DNA from: Bimuria novae-zelandiae CBS 107.79
Taxonomy: Eukaryota > Ascomycota > Dothideomycetes > Pleosporales > Didymosphaeriaceae
Assembly (NCBI GenBank): GCA_010015655.1
Contig: ML976716.1
Span: forward strand, 77,014 to 116,188
DNA: 39,175 nt
Direction of reading: 5' to 3'
Below the pieces are notes generated by a model, which saw nothing but the letters and a program-made list of their open reading frames with translations, ran no database searches and had not been told where the DNA came from. The translations under genes were made by a program, and so were the position numbers. Below, piece by piece: positions 11,348-22,118 of this stretch (position 1 is its first letter; every line of letters starts with the position of its first letter).

Positions 11348-12671
11348 TTTAATTATTAATAATTATGTACATAGCCGTAGATTCCTCCATAATATTATAA
11401 TTAACCTCAGTTAGTCATCTTCTGCCTACCCACATACCCACGTAACGTCTAACAATGTATAACAAGGTCCCGGTCCTTAACGATACTGTAACAAAACAGG
11501 TTGAATTATTGGTTTATTAATTGTTAACAAGCCTTTGCTCAGATATACCGGACATAAGGAAAGTGGCTTTCGTAAAGACTGAAAGGATGGAGCAGTGCTG
11601 GGAGGCTGTGCGGGAGGTGACAGGGTTGGAGATTCGAGACATTGTAAGATCTTGAAATTAGAGGTCTTAGAGGTGAGTGTAAGTGGGAGGTATCTGGAAG
11701 AACGGATAAGAAGGGAGGCAGAACTACAGAGAATGGGCGAGGAGAAAGGGCCATCGTTGAGGTATTACTTTGCGATGACGCGGTGGGATGGGAGGATTGG
11801 GGGCATGATATTTGTTAACCCGACATTTAGTGGCAAGGCTACACAATCTTCGTGGACAGAATAGATCCATATCATGTTATTTGCAAAAAAAGAAGCTTCA
11901 AGCTGGCTTATATGCTAAGAGAGCTGGTATGCAGCGCAAATTCATCAATTAGACCGGGTGCACAGTTTAGTCGACTCATCTGAATAAGCCCGTCCCTATC
12001 TCACTCACAGAGTCTTATCGTTCCGAGCACCATTTCGTATTGAGAGTGACAAGATTATAAGTTGAAACATCCGTTGAACCATTCTACGCTTAATATAGCG
12101 GTGTGAGATGTCACTGAGGTCGTTTAGCGAAGAAGCCCCGAGGAGTGATGTTCTTCCACAGATCAATCGATGGAGCACTCTAGGTAGACACATAGGGCAT
12201 CGCACCTCGCGCCAAAGTATTACCCAATCAGATAGTTTATTGAGGGATATTACAGAATGGTGCGCCCGGGATCGAAGTGTTGTCACAAACAAGCCCGGCG
12301 CCGTTAGGACAGCATATGCCACCACAGAGACTGGCTTAGTGTTAGCCAAACTATACAGATTATAGGTAAGTAATTTATCAAATGGGAATTACAACTTACA
12401 ACTCGGAGCTGGGACAACTAGTTGGGGCCGTGTAGCGCGGATCTGAGGGACCGATCCCAGTGCAAACACCGGACGCCTGGCCTTCCCTGCCGCGCGTTGG
12501 TTTGCAGGCGGCTTAGGTAAAACTGCGGTTAATTCAAGTTGCAACGTGGTGATATAGCACACTTACGTTCTCCGATGATGCCTTGAACTAAGTCGCAGCA
12601 GATGCCGTAGCAGGATCTGGATTCAATTTACGGTCAGGCCATACATTACTTGGGTGAAATCAACGCACATG
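11348..12671. other. Unassigned stretch with one coding-like frame
   Basis: The best candidate is a plus frame at 11595-11864 (89 residues). It is rich in charged residues (SGRYLEERIRREAELQRMGE, then RYYFAMTRWDGRIGG) and reads like the end of a real protein. An adjoining frame reads VKTERMEQCWEAVREVTGL just upstream, as if split by a frameshift. I do not recognise the family. Frames at 12005-12365 exist on both strands and neither is convincing. A GC-rich patch lies at about 12420-12510. The area shows little RIP. Confidence 0.35.
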
Positions 12672-13336
12672 CTACATCCTGGTATCGGCGTAGTATCGCA
12701 TGGTGGGCCGTCGCTTTACACCGTCAGCTACTATGTACTCTAATCGCTCGATATTAAAGCTAGAAGTGGTGAATGGAACGTACACTGTGCAGCAGCCATA
12801 CACCCCATTCTTGATAGCGCAGTAATCCCCAATTGGGCAACAACCACCATCCGAGCACTAGAATCCCAATCAGTGCATCGCATGGGTTACGCACAGGAAA
12901 CACACACCTGGACACTCGTTGGACCTTGCATCCGTCAGCACGATATTCCATAGCCGTCAGAACCGCCGATGAATCTCGGCCTGGGCTACTGACAATAAAA
13001 TGTATAACAATTTATCCCTGGATTACAGTCGAACGTATTTTGGGGCCTCCGCGGCATTAAATGGATTGCCTTGGTTTTTGTTGGTACATAGTTGTCGGAC
13101 GCGCGCGTCGGAGGGAAGTCATCCACGACATCAGCATCAACAGCGACGTGATGCAGAGGGTCTCGTGGGAAAAAGCCTTCCATGCTGTAAACTTCCCATG
13201 GGAGGCCATGATATTCTTGCGACCTGAACCGTCTGTTGTTCAATTCGCGCGCCCACTCATCAGATGTTTGGTCTGTGATTGGAGTTTGAGATAGCACAAC
13301 GATAGCTAGGATGGTGATAGGAATCCTGTGCAACAT
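12672..13336 (-). CDS. Candidate small secreted cysteine-rich protein, two or more introns
   Basis: Met at 13336 is followed by a signal-peptide-like N-terminus (MLHRIPITILAIVVLSQTP). Without splicing the frame stops at 12986. Two possible introns restore a stop-free frame. The first is 12925-12993: donor GTCAGT, branch CTGAC, but an unusual AAG acceptor. The second is 12858-12907: donor GTGTGT, branch CACTGAT, acceptor TAG. They leave a 17-base middle exon and a 181-residue product. The C-terminal part is then cysteine-rich: FDCNPGINCYTFYC, then CSDGGCCPIGDYCAIKNG, then VYGCC. The spacing resembles granulin-like fungal secreted proteins. The micro-exon and AAG acceptor are weak points. If splicing is wrong, this is a pseudogene with stops at 12984-12986 and near 12940. 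Function unknown; effector-like by form only. Confidence 0.5.
12858..12907 (-). other. Predicted 50-base intron
   Basis: On the minus strand the donor GTGTGTG follows CAG. A branch-like CACTGAT lies about a dozen bases before the acceptor TTCTAG. Removal joins the SVQ and CSDGGCC codons in frame. Length and signals fit ascomycete introns. Confidence 0.6.
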
Positions 13337-13841
13337 CTTAACGACTCTTACTTCGCGTCTTTAACGTCCTTGCAGAGGAAAAGAATCATTTATCAATGAG
13401 GCAATATTTGGTCAGCGAAAAAAAAGAACTTGCCTTCTTTACTGGAACAAACTCTAAATCGTTGGGTGCTCAGCTGGAGCATCGACACAAGATTAAAATC
13501 TCAGCCGTACCCCGCTAGCTATGCATTTGCAGGTAGGCTAAGCATTAACTGCAGAATAGCTGCTGGGCTAGATTCGACGTGGAAGGCTAGATCTAAAGGC
13601 TCATCCAAAACGGGCCTATGATAGGCCGAGGGGCGTACTCCGGTGTGGTTGTTTCACAAGCTTGGATACTCTTGCTTAGGATTTTAGCCAGCCATAGAGA
13701 GCTAGATGGTGCGGGGATCCTTCCACACGTGTAGAGCTTAAAACATGGCTTAATAAGCAGTGCGTATAAAGGCACATTATAGGCTTAGCAATTGCCATAC
13801 CGGATAGCTTCTATACTACTAATAATAATGCGGACATAATC
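13337..13841. other. Intergenic, no gene seen
   Basis: Short frames occur on both strands (for example 13430-13621 plus and 13593-13775 minus) but none has recognisable motifs or codon sense. It ends in the TTA target duplication of the PIF-Harbinger element. Confidence 0.35.
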
Positions 13842-14928
13842 TTAGGGCCTGTTTAGTGGCTGTAATCGTAACCTTAATTTATCTCACTATACTAAAAGTG
13901 GATAGACTAAGATAAAAGTAATATCGTGTTTAGTTTAAGCATAACCTTAACGCTATAAATAATAAGCTAATTTTGTAAAATAGCTATTACTAAAATAACC
14001 TTTATTAGCACTAATAAAATTTCTTATCTATATCTATTTAAGCGCGAGCTTATAATTTAAATTAAATTTAAAGTTTTTAGCTTAATTTTATATAATTTTA
14101 TTCTTTTTAACCTCTATAATACTTAGTAAAGAGAGTCTTATAGATCTTTAAAAATTAATAATAATAATAACTTTAGTATTAATTAATGCCGCTAAGACAG
14201 CCCTTAGCTTCCCTAGAGGAATAAATACGTATAATGATAATATATGTTTAGTGACAGTATAGCGAGCTAGGAACATTATTAATAACTTATATTTATATAA
14301 AGAAACCTAACTATAGTAAAGAACGTTTAAATACTTCTTTAGGTACTTTAGGCTATACGTGTAAAATAATTAAATAATTAAGATATAGAAAAATTTTCTT
14401 ACCTTTTATATATTTACGTACAGGGCGTAGACTAGCCGGAAACTAAGCACTACTATAATTATTTATAAAGTATAATTAGTATATATATAAACTTAGCTTA
14501 ACTTTAGATAATCGTAGTAATAACTTTTATAAAATCTTTTCTATAGTATATTTATTATATTTAGCAGTAGTATAGTTACCTTTTAGTATTATCCTAGACG
14601 CTATTTATAATAACGTGTTTAATAAGTAAGTCGTGTTGGTAAGCGAGCTATGTATCCTACTAACTTTTCGCATTATATTACCTTTTAACTATAATAGCTT
14701 AACTACTTTTTTATAAATTATTCTATAAAGATATAGACATCTCACTTACTATCTTAGCTATTAATTAAAATTAGACTAAAAGCATATTATAAACTATATA
14801 AATACATAATATTTTTAAATAATAATATGTAACTAATGCGCCGGAATCACTGTGTAACACGATTATAAGTTTAACTTAAAAAGGCTTACTGAGCTAAAAG
14901 AGAACGTAATTATTTAATATATAACGTA

Positions 14929-16770
14929 GTTTATAAGCGAGCTGTCAGTATAAGCGAGCTGTCACCCCACCAAACTTTTCGCAATACATTACCTTGTTTC
15001 AATAATGGCTCAACCACCTCCTGCTCAAATACTCTATAACGAAGCAGATATTCTTCTAGCTATCTTAGCAATTAATCAAGACCAGATCTAAAGCGAACAA
15101 CGCGCTGTAGCAATCTATAACGTCTCCTAAAGTACACTACGTAACTAACGCGCAGGAATCGTTGCGCGACGTAATTACTAGCCTAAATTAAAAAAGCTTA
15201 CTAAGCTAGAAGAGGAGGTGATTATCAGGCATATACTTAATTTGGATTCGCGAGGGTTTGCGCCTACCCTAGGTGCTATACGAGATATAGTAGATAAGCT
15301 ACTCGCTAAGTGCAGCGCTGGCCAGGTTAGTTAACTATAGCCGCGCAACTTTGTTAAGCGAATAGATCGCCTTACTACACGATTTAATTGGCTGTACGAT
15401 CGACAAAGAGCTCTATATAAGGATCTAGAGATAATTAGGGCGTGGTTTAACCTTATAGCGCGTACCAAAGCTACCTACGGTATCTGTAATTAGGATACCT
15501 ACAATTTCGATAAGACTAGCTTTATAATAGGCAAGATATCGTCTTAGCTTATTATTACAGATTTAGAGAGACGCGGTAGGCTAAAGGATATCTAGCTAGG
15601 CAATTATAGGTGGACTATAGTAATCTATAGAATTAATACTACTAGGTGGGCAATCCCGCCCTTTATTATCTTCCCTAGCTAGTATCACCTCTCTACCTAG
15701 TACAAGGACGACAATATACCGCGCGACTAGGCCTTTATAGTAAGCAATAATAGCTAGACTACTAACGAGCTTAGAGTAAAGTAGCTAAGACACTTTATTA
15801 AGTATATAGTAGAGCGTAGGGTAGGCGCGCGCTAGCTACTTATACTTAATAGCTATAAAAGCTATAACTTGCTTAAATTCTAGTAGCTTTACAAGGAGAA
15901 TAATATTTATACTCTCTATATGCTACTATATTCGTCGCACCTTTTATAGCCACTTAATGTGGGCTGCTTCTCGCCATTAAAGCGCGCGTATAGCCGCTAG
16001 ATCGAGAGCCTAATGCGCGACCACATTAGCTATATTATAAAGCTAGAGTTCTTACTAGCCTTCTGCGTAGCCTATAAGTAATTAATTATAAAGGAGAATA
16101 TCTGCGCAAGCTTTTAAGGCGCTAGCCTAGTCCTACACGATCTAAAGGTAGTAATATTAAAGCTTAATGTAAAGCTTCGCACGCCTACACCGCCTGCACT
16201 AAAGGTTACCCTTTAGGAAGCTAAAACACTAAGCAACACGCGCGAGCTAGAAGCTTAATTAACTTTAATACGTAATAAGATTTAAAGATATAAAAGCTTA
16301 TTACCTGCTTCTATTATTATAGCGCTTAATTAGCTTAAAAAGGGCGCTAAAGTAATAGCTTATAAAAGTACGCTTATGCGTGATCGGATCGCGAGGCTTA
16401 AATAGGCAAATAGGGTAGCTATATCACGAAGAAAGCGACAAAAGAAGCGGATATAGAAACAAGACACCCTTACAAAGGTAGAGGCAGAGGAGATTATTGC
16501 TTAAAAGGACGTTAAGCAGCAGCTAGAGAGCGAAACGCGTTAAGGTAGGGCGCAATTAGGTGCTAGTTGGCAGGCTTTAGCGCGCTGTAGCCGCTGCAGA
16601 GAGACTAGGCATAACGCGCGAACGTGTGCAAAGCGTACTATAGATACTGCTTAATCTATAATAGTAATTATATATAATTATTATATCGCGTTGTTGTGTT
16701 AAGTCACTATAAAGGCGATGAAAAGTTGGTGGGGTGACCACTCGCTTATACTGACAGCTCGCTTATAAAC
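14929..16770 (+). mobile_element. Younger Fot1/pogo element inserted in its older relative
   Basis: The element is 1842 bases with inverted repeats of about 50 bases starting GTTTATAAGCGAGCTGTCAG. Each repeat holds a tandem duplication of TATAAGCGAGCTGTCA. TA flanks both ends (14927-14928 and 16771-16772), as in Tc1/mariner-pogo elements. The host sequence on either side is the old pogo transposase. Confidence 0.92.
15005..16654 (+). pseudogene. Pogo/Fot1 transposase with C-terminal zinc knuckle, nonsense-riddled but in one frame
   Basis: From MAQPPPAQILYNEADILLAI to the TAA at 16652-16654 is exactly 550 codons, so there is no frameshift, only stops. The N-terminal half is the helix-turn-helix DNA-binding region. 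The DDE core shows YNFDKTSFIIG for the first Asp, LILNSYKSYNLL where the family has LLDxHxSH (Asp to Asn), and PLNVGCFSPLKRAY for PLDVGCFSPLKRAY (Asp to Asn again). The C-terminus reads CSRCRETRHNARTC, a CCHC knuckle with its Gly residues changed to Arg. Stops are TAA/TAG, mostly at Gln sites, so RIP alone explains the damage. Inactive, but its inverted repeats are intact and might still be mobilised in trans. Confidence 0.9.
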
Positions 16771-17730
16771 TATGTTACTTAATCTAGACTTATAGGAATT
16801 TCTACCCACTCTAAATACCATGCAAGATATAGTAAATAAGCTACTTATTTAGTAAGACACTAATAAGATTAAGAAAAAGTAGTTATATAACTATATTAAG
16901 TAAGTAGACAGATATACTATATTATTTAATTATCTATATAATTAGTAGAGAGCTCTATATAAGTATTTAAAGACTATTGGGGATTAGTTTAAGTTTATAT
17001 TGCATACGAAGTCCACCTATAGCATTTATAATAAGAATATTTATAACTTTAATTAAACTAGTTTTATGATAGGCAGAATATTAGCTTAGCTTATTCTTAT
17101 AGGCTTAGAGAGATAAGATGAACTAAGGGCTATTTAGCTCAGTAGTTATAAGTAGGTTATAGTAATTTATAGAATTAATGCTACTAACTAGGTAATACCG
17201 TCCTTATTATTCTAATTAACTAGTATTACCTAGTACTAGAATAATAATATATTACGTAACTAGGCTTTTACTACTAGTAATAATAGATAGACTACTAATA
17301 TGCTTAAAGTAAAGTGTAGGATAGGTACGCGCTAGCTACTTAAACTTAATAAATATAAAAGCTATAACTTACTTAAGTTTAAGTAGTTTTATAAGAAGCG
17401 TAACATTTGAACTTTTTATATACTACTATATTTATTACACCTAGTATAGCTATTTAATATTAGCTACTAGATTAATGGCCTAATACGTAATTATATTAAT
17501 TATATTATAAAGATAGAGCTTGTACCAGTCTTTTCCGTAGACTATAAGCTGGTAATTATAAAGAATAATATTTACGTAAGCTTTTAAAGCGCTAGCCTAG
17601 TCCTATATAATCTAGTGGCAGTACTATTAAAGTTTAATATAAAACTATATATACCCATACTACTTATGCTAAAGGTTACTTTATAAAAACCTAGAATACT
17701 AAGTAACGTAGGCGACCTAGAAACTTAATT

Positions 17731-18162
17731 TAGATAGTAAATAGGTTCTATTATAGGAACTACAGTTCGGTATAACTAAGCCAAACACCAAAATTCTAAA
17801 CTTTAAACTCTTTATAACTTTATAAATACAGGAGCTCTACTTATGTAGTTTTAATATAAGCTATATTTTAATATTAATAGCAATGTATTTAATTCCCAGA
17901 GAAATATAGCGTATATTAAGTATTACATTTGAAAAGAAGTCGTAAAATATTACTAAAAGAATATTTTCTCTCTAAAATAAATATTAAATATAGCCTTTTT
18001 TAGAGTTCTATAACGTATATATATATACACCTTATATTAAAATCGCATAAGTAGAGCTCCTCTATTTTAAAGTTATAGAGAGTTTAAAAGTTTAGAATTC
18101 TAGTTTTCTGCTTAGTTAGACCAAAGTGTGGTCCTTATAATCCAATCCATTTACAAAGCCTA
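17731..18162. mobile_element. hAT-type MITE, 432 bases, long terminal inverted repeats
   Basis: The outer 120 or so bases at each end are inverted repeats. For instance GGAGCTCTACTTATG and TTTTAATATAAG occur on both arms. Tips are TAG...CTA. The 8-base flank reads ACTTAATT at 17723-17730 and GCTTAATT at 18163-18170; the young pogo copy has a single GCTTAATT at the matching site, so the duplication is real with one RIP-type change. There is no coding capacity. Mobilisation by a hAT transposase is inferred from the duplication length. Confidence 0.82.
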
Positions 18163-18370
18163 GCTTAATTAATATTAATTTAAACTAAGATTTTAAGGTA
18201 TAAGAGCTTATTGCCTACTACTACTATTATTAAGATACTTAATTAGATTAAAATGGAAGCTAAGTTAATAGCTTATAAAGCTACGCTTATACGTAATTAA
18301 AATAAAAGGATTAAGAAGGCTAATAAGGCTACTTTAATACATAGAAAATAAAAATTAAAGTAGATATAGT

Positions 18371-18652
18371 TGTCAGATTGGAGGGGTAATCTGATGAGAT
18401 GAAAAGATAGTGATTAATTAAGATAAATTGTGGTATAAATTGTTGTTGTCTGTTGTCTGTATTCCTGTAAGAATATAAGGCTCTTATATCCTTATGTCTT
18501 CCACTAATACGCTAATCTATTTCCGTTGATTAAGGAGAGTTGCCCTTTGTTCCGCCCGGAATTGTGCGGATGAACCAGACTGCTGGCAAGGTCTCTTTGT
18601 GTAGGGTTGCGCCAGCTACCTTTGCTTGTGCAAAGGGCCATTTAATCGGACA
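18371..18652 (+). mobile_element. Solo LTR, 282 bases, with 5-base duplication ATAGT
   Basis: It begins TGTCAGATTGGAGG and ends TTTAATCGGACA, the TG...CA form with short inverted ends. ATAGT lies on both sides (18366-18370, 18653-18657), the 5-base duplication of LTR retrotransposons. A TATA-like AATATAAGG lies in the middle. Composition is ordinary, with many TpG and CpA dinucleotides, unlike the RIPed host element. It therefore postdates that RIP or escaped it. A full element was probably lost by LTR-LTR recombination. Strand is inferred from the TATA-like box and is uncertain. Confidence 0.88.
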
Positions 18653-18760
18653 ATAGTAATAAGGTACTTTAATAAATATAAAGATAGAAAATATTATCTC
18701 TTAAAAGAATATTAAATAGTAGAGAGTAAACGAAATACGTTAAAGTAGAGTATAAGTAGG

Positions 18761-18780
18761 TTGGTTGGTTGGTTGGTTGG
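18761..18780. repeat. (TTGG)5 tetranucleotide tract
   Basis: Five perfect TTGG units sit at the left edge of the non-LTR insertion. On the element's own strand this is its 3' tail, the usual place for simple repeats in SINEs and LINEs. Confidence 0.9.
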
Positions 18781-19052
18781 TATTCATTTTTCGTCTAGTT
18801 AATGGGGATTAAGTCCACCATCTCGCCTCCCGAAGGGCATATACGACGTGCTAAGCTATAGAATTACAGTACTAACATACTACCTTAGAAAGCATTTCTT
18901 GCCTGCGCGGGTATTACTACCATTTTAAGCTATAGCTCCCCTTCCTGTTAGGGAGACTAAGCAGTGTATGTATATTAGGGTGAATCCCTTGTGTGTGTTT
19001 AGAGGTAGTTTAGTGCTGTGAGAAGAAAGAAAAGGAAAGAGTGGATAGGTGT

Positions 19053-19383
19053 GGAGAGCTAGTGCTCTGTTAAATCGGAGCCGTGGCTCTGCGCGAGGAG
19101 AGCCTTTGTACCAGGCTTGGCGATGCCTGTGTCGAAGGAGATAGGTGTAGTAGGAAGGCAGAGCCAGGCCTGTCCTTCTTCTTTATCCCTAAGAGTCGTA
19201 TGATATAAGGCCAGGCTGGCTACCTTATTTGCGTGTTGTGTCAGGTCAGGGACGCTAATAGTTAGTCTTTAGAGAGCTGCGGGCAGCTCTCGTCGTTGTA
19301 GGTGTTAAGAGCTAGTGCTTTATTGAATCGTGCCATAGCTCTTCGCATGGAGAGCCTTTGTATTTAGGCCTAGCAGGTGCCTA
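19053..19383. repeat. Two direct repeats of about 77 bases inside the non-LTR insertion
   Basis: Copies at about 19053-19129 and 19306-19383 share AGAGCTAGTGCT, a middle of the type ATCG...GCTCT, and GGAGAGCCTTTGTA followed by AGGC. They differ at scattered bases. The spacing is about 250 bases. They may be an internal duplication of the element. Confidence 0.7.
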
Positions 19384-20400
19384 TATCTTGCAAAAGCAAG
19401 GAGTGTCACGACTATCTCTTTGTCTTAGCTGTAGTTGTGGCCTTTGACTAAACGTGAAAATCTAAGCGGCGCATGGGCTATTTTAAAAAGATTTTAGCTT
19501 ACTAGGGAGCTAAAAGAGAAAATAGGGCAGCGCGCCTGCCACAACGCCTGCAGCTAAAAGAGGACGCTGGAAAACAGATTTACGAAGGCATTTAAGTCGT
19601 GTTTTAACGAAAAATCGATGGATATCGACCTTTCGGTGACCTGGAAAAGTTGATGTTCGGTGTGAGAGTATAAGTAGGTGCTGATTCATAGGCCTTAATA
19701 CACATTAGTTACTATAAGGAGACTAGGCATGGCTTATAAACGTATTAAAATAGTACTATAAGTACTATTTTATTAGGTTATTAAGATAGGTTACTAAAAG
19801 TGCGTAAAATTTTAGTAGGATACGTGGCTCACTTGTTTACGTAACTCGCTTATTAGATATTAACTTAAAACTTATCCTATTTTTTATAAACTACATAGGA
19901 GCCCTAAATAGATTAAACTTTTAATTCTATACACTAGCTAAGGACTAAAAATAATACTAAAACTACTACAAATACGTATTATAAACTTTATATATATACT
20001 AGCTAGCTAGGGGCGTAATACTTATAATAGTCAAGTTTTAAAAAACGCTTACTTATAAGGGTTTATAGCTCTACTAGATAAGTATAACCTAGTTAACGCT
20101 AGATATATAAATAGTAATATTGCCTTTAAGAAATAGAGTAGGTACTAAATAAATAGTTGTAAATACTAAAAGAGCTATTTAACTATTACTAAATAGTATT
20201 AAGTAGAGTTTAGCATCGTTGAGCATTATTAGCAAGTTTTTAATATATCCTATAAGTTTAATATAAAATCCTTGGTTAAGCTTACATACGTTCTTATAAC
20301 TATATATAACTTAATTAATAAAATAGGTAGTATTAAGGAGGATTTTAACACGGTACTAGCGTATATACATAATTGTTATCAGAACGTTATTTAAGAGGTT

Positions 20401-22118
20401 ATAGTTATAAAAGACTAGTACTTAAAAAAACCATAATAGGATGCCGCTACAGGAGGTTATTGTAATTAAAAAATAATTATTATATTAATAAGTAATTTAA
20501 AATGTAACGGTTAAGAATATTTTACTCTAGCGAAAGCAGATTGTTAACCTTTTACTCCGTAATATAAAAAAGTAAAATATAGTGGAAAAGTAGTAAGCTA
20601 CGTAGATAAAAACACCTTAAAATAAGATTATAATAAAACGTTTAAAAGTCTTTAAATTAAACGCTTTTAAGTAAGAGTACTCTAGTTTATTATTAGCTAC
20701 GTAGTGCATAATATATATACTTTCTGAAGTAGCGTATCTATTAGCGTGAAATTAACTTTTCTCGAATGATAAGACTAATTTATATATAATAGGTATAAAT
20801 ATTGCATGGGCTATTAATAATTTAAATTATATAACCTAGAAGTAATTATACTAATAACGTACGTATTATTATTATAAGATATTATACTCTACTAGCTTTA
20901 ATTTTAAGATTTTTATATTACTTTTTTAATCTGCCTTCGTCTTCTAATATTAACCTGATTATAGTAGGTTATAGCTACTTAGTACGTAGGAGTCCTAGAT
21001 ACTACGCTATATATAATTTTACTTAGGCATTTATACTAATACAGGCTTTAGATTAAAGTAAAATTAGCCTAAAAGTGCGACTTAAATTTCTGAATAATAA
21101 GTAGTTTTAGGCGAAATTCTAAAATACTATAAGTTTTTTAAGACGTAATTAATTACCTTCTTTTATAAATTCATAAACTGAGCTTTAACTAATTCTCTTA
21201 GCTCTACAACTATAATGCTAATCTACTTACTTATCTTCTTACTTTGAGTTATTTTTATAAGACTATTTTAATACTATTGCATGCCTTTTACGCGCCTTTA
21301 AGAACATCTGATTATTATTATCCTTAGTACTATTAAAGTCCTATTAATTAACTAATATATGAATTCATTATTTATTTAATATTATTTAACCTAGCTCCAT
21401 TAGCTATAACGTCAATAAATAGGTATTAATAAAGATTATTATTTTAAATATACTTTATATATAATTTTAAAGAATTTAAATAAGGGTTAAAGTAGGTGTT
21501 TTAAGACTTCTAATCGCTAATAATATTGCTAAACTTATATATCGTTAAGCTAAGGAGGTTATTTAACCCTACTAAATTTACCCATTTACTTTATAGCTAT
21601 TATACTAATTCTTAGCCAATTAAATTGAGATTATAACCCCTAGTAAAGAGACCATAAATACACGTATAATAATTATATACTATATAAAGACCTTATAACT
21701 AGTATTAGTACGCTAGCAATAGTCCTCTACCTATTTAGCTAGTAATTTTAAAAGTACCTCTACTTTTTATATTATCTAGAAACTATAATTTTAGCTCCCC
21801 CTATGTATTAGTAATAATATAAAGGATATTAAAATTTATATAAGTATTTATAATAAAGCTAGTGACTAACTCTATAAGAGTTCTAACGATCTAACTTAAG
21901 CAAATATAGTAGGACTTATTATAGTAGTAATAAAATAAGACATATTAATAAAAGATAAGATAAGAATATGTAGTTACTAAATATAAGCTTAAATTTAGAA
22001 TGTTAAAAGCGGCGGTGTAGAAGATTTAGTATAACTAACTATATAAAAAATTCCACGACAGCGCCGTATTATAACCGTTCGAGATTACGAAATGAGATTG
22101 CGGCCACCGAACAGGCCG
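20401..22118. other. Right part of the Harbinger element, heavily RIPed, gene content unreadable
   Basis: Very TpA-rich sequence between the transposase C-terminus and the right inverted repeat. Harbinger elements usually carry a second gene for a Myb/SANT-like protein, and this is where it would lie. I could not read convincing protein on either strand. A stretch free of TpA bias begins only at the inverted repeat (about 22060). Confidence 0.45.

Larger units (their letters stand above)
18761..19664 (-). mobile_element. Non-LTR-type insertion (SINE-like or truncated LINE) with (TTGG)n tail and 14-base duplication
   Basis: AGAGTATAAGTAGG is present at 18747-18760 and 19665-19678, and the old pogo frame resumes right after it, so 18761-19664 (904 bases) is an insertion. 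Read on the minus strand the piece ends with a CCAA-type tandem tail. A long duplication plus a simple-repeat 3' tail is the mark of target-primed reverse transcription. No transposase or reverse transcriptase is visible. The interior has ordinary composition and two copies of an unit of about 77 bases. Confidence 0.78.
14688..19760 (+). pseudogene. Transposase of the old pogo element, five fragments
   Basis: The start codon position reads ATA where the young copy has ATG. Matching segments include YKYLKTIGD, ATYSIYN-like KSTYSIYNKNIYNFN (young copy ATYGICN...YNFDKTSF) and VIVIYRINAT. LLKLNKYKSYNLLKFKQFYK and SASLVLYNLVAVLLKFNIKL follow later. The first catalytic Asp reads Asn (YNFN). Several stops fall at the same sites as in the young copy, others are new. 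The protein would have been a CENP-B-like helix-turn-helix plus DDE transposase. It is useful as the ancestral target that proves each insertion point, because the uninterrupted sequence is known from the young copy. Confidence 0.8.
14622..19853 (+). mobile_element. Old Fot1/pogo-type element holding four later insertions
   Basis: The ends are degenerate inverted repeats: ATAAGTAAGTCGTG...TATCCTACTAA at the left and, in reverse, ATAAGCGAGTTACG...TATCCTACTAA at the right. TA flanks both (14620-14621, 19854-19855). Its coding segments align piece by piece with the younger element 14929-16770 but are far more TpA-rich. The pieces are 14640-14926, 16773-17730, 18171-18370, 18658-18760 and 19679-19853. 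Between them sit the young pogo, a MITE, a solo LTR and a non-LTR insertion, each with its own target duplication. Confidence 0.88.
14480..20400 (+). pseudogene. PIF-Harbinger transposase, split by the old pogo element and RIP-killed
   Basis: Downstream of the pogo insertion (after 19855) the plus frame reads FFINYIGALNRLNF, where the family has an IGALDGTHI-like segment. GRNTYNSQVLKNA follows (family SDSRVL). Then comes KYNLVNARYINSN, where the family has KYYLVDAGY. Near the end, VKLTYVLITIYNLIN matches the usual ALxxLHNFI tail. Both recognisable catalytic Asp residues read Asn (GAC/GAT to AAC/AAT), as RIP of the opposite strand would make. Short coding-like pieces lie left of the insertion, from about 14480. 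The pogo element landed just before the first catalytic motif. Confidence 0.75.
13845..22118 (+). mobile_element. PIF-Harbinger element, outer layer of a nest, with TTA target duplication
   Basis: The left end GGGCCTGTTTAGTGGCTG and the right end, read in reverse as CGGCCTGTTCGGTGGCCG, are inverted repeats that differ mainly by C-to-T changes. GGCCTGTT-type ends are typical of PIF-Harbinger. TTA flanks both sides (13842-13844 and 22119-22121), the family's usual target duplication. Removing the old pogo element leaves about 3.04 kb, a normal Harbinger length. The left copy of the repeat is more RIPed than the right one. Confidence 0.85.

Noticed and set aside
12960..13340. Plus-strand frames opposite the cysteine-rich gene.
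   Set aside because: The minus strand has a signal peptide, ordered cysteines and splice signals; the plus frames have none.
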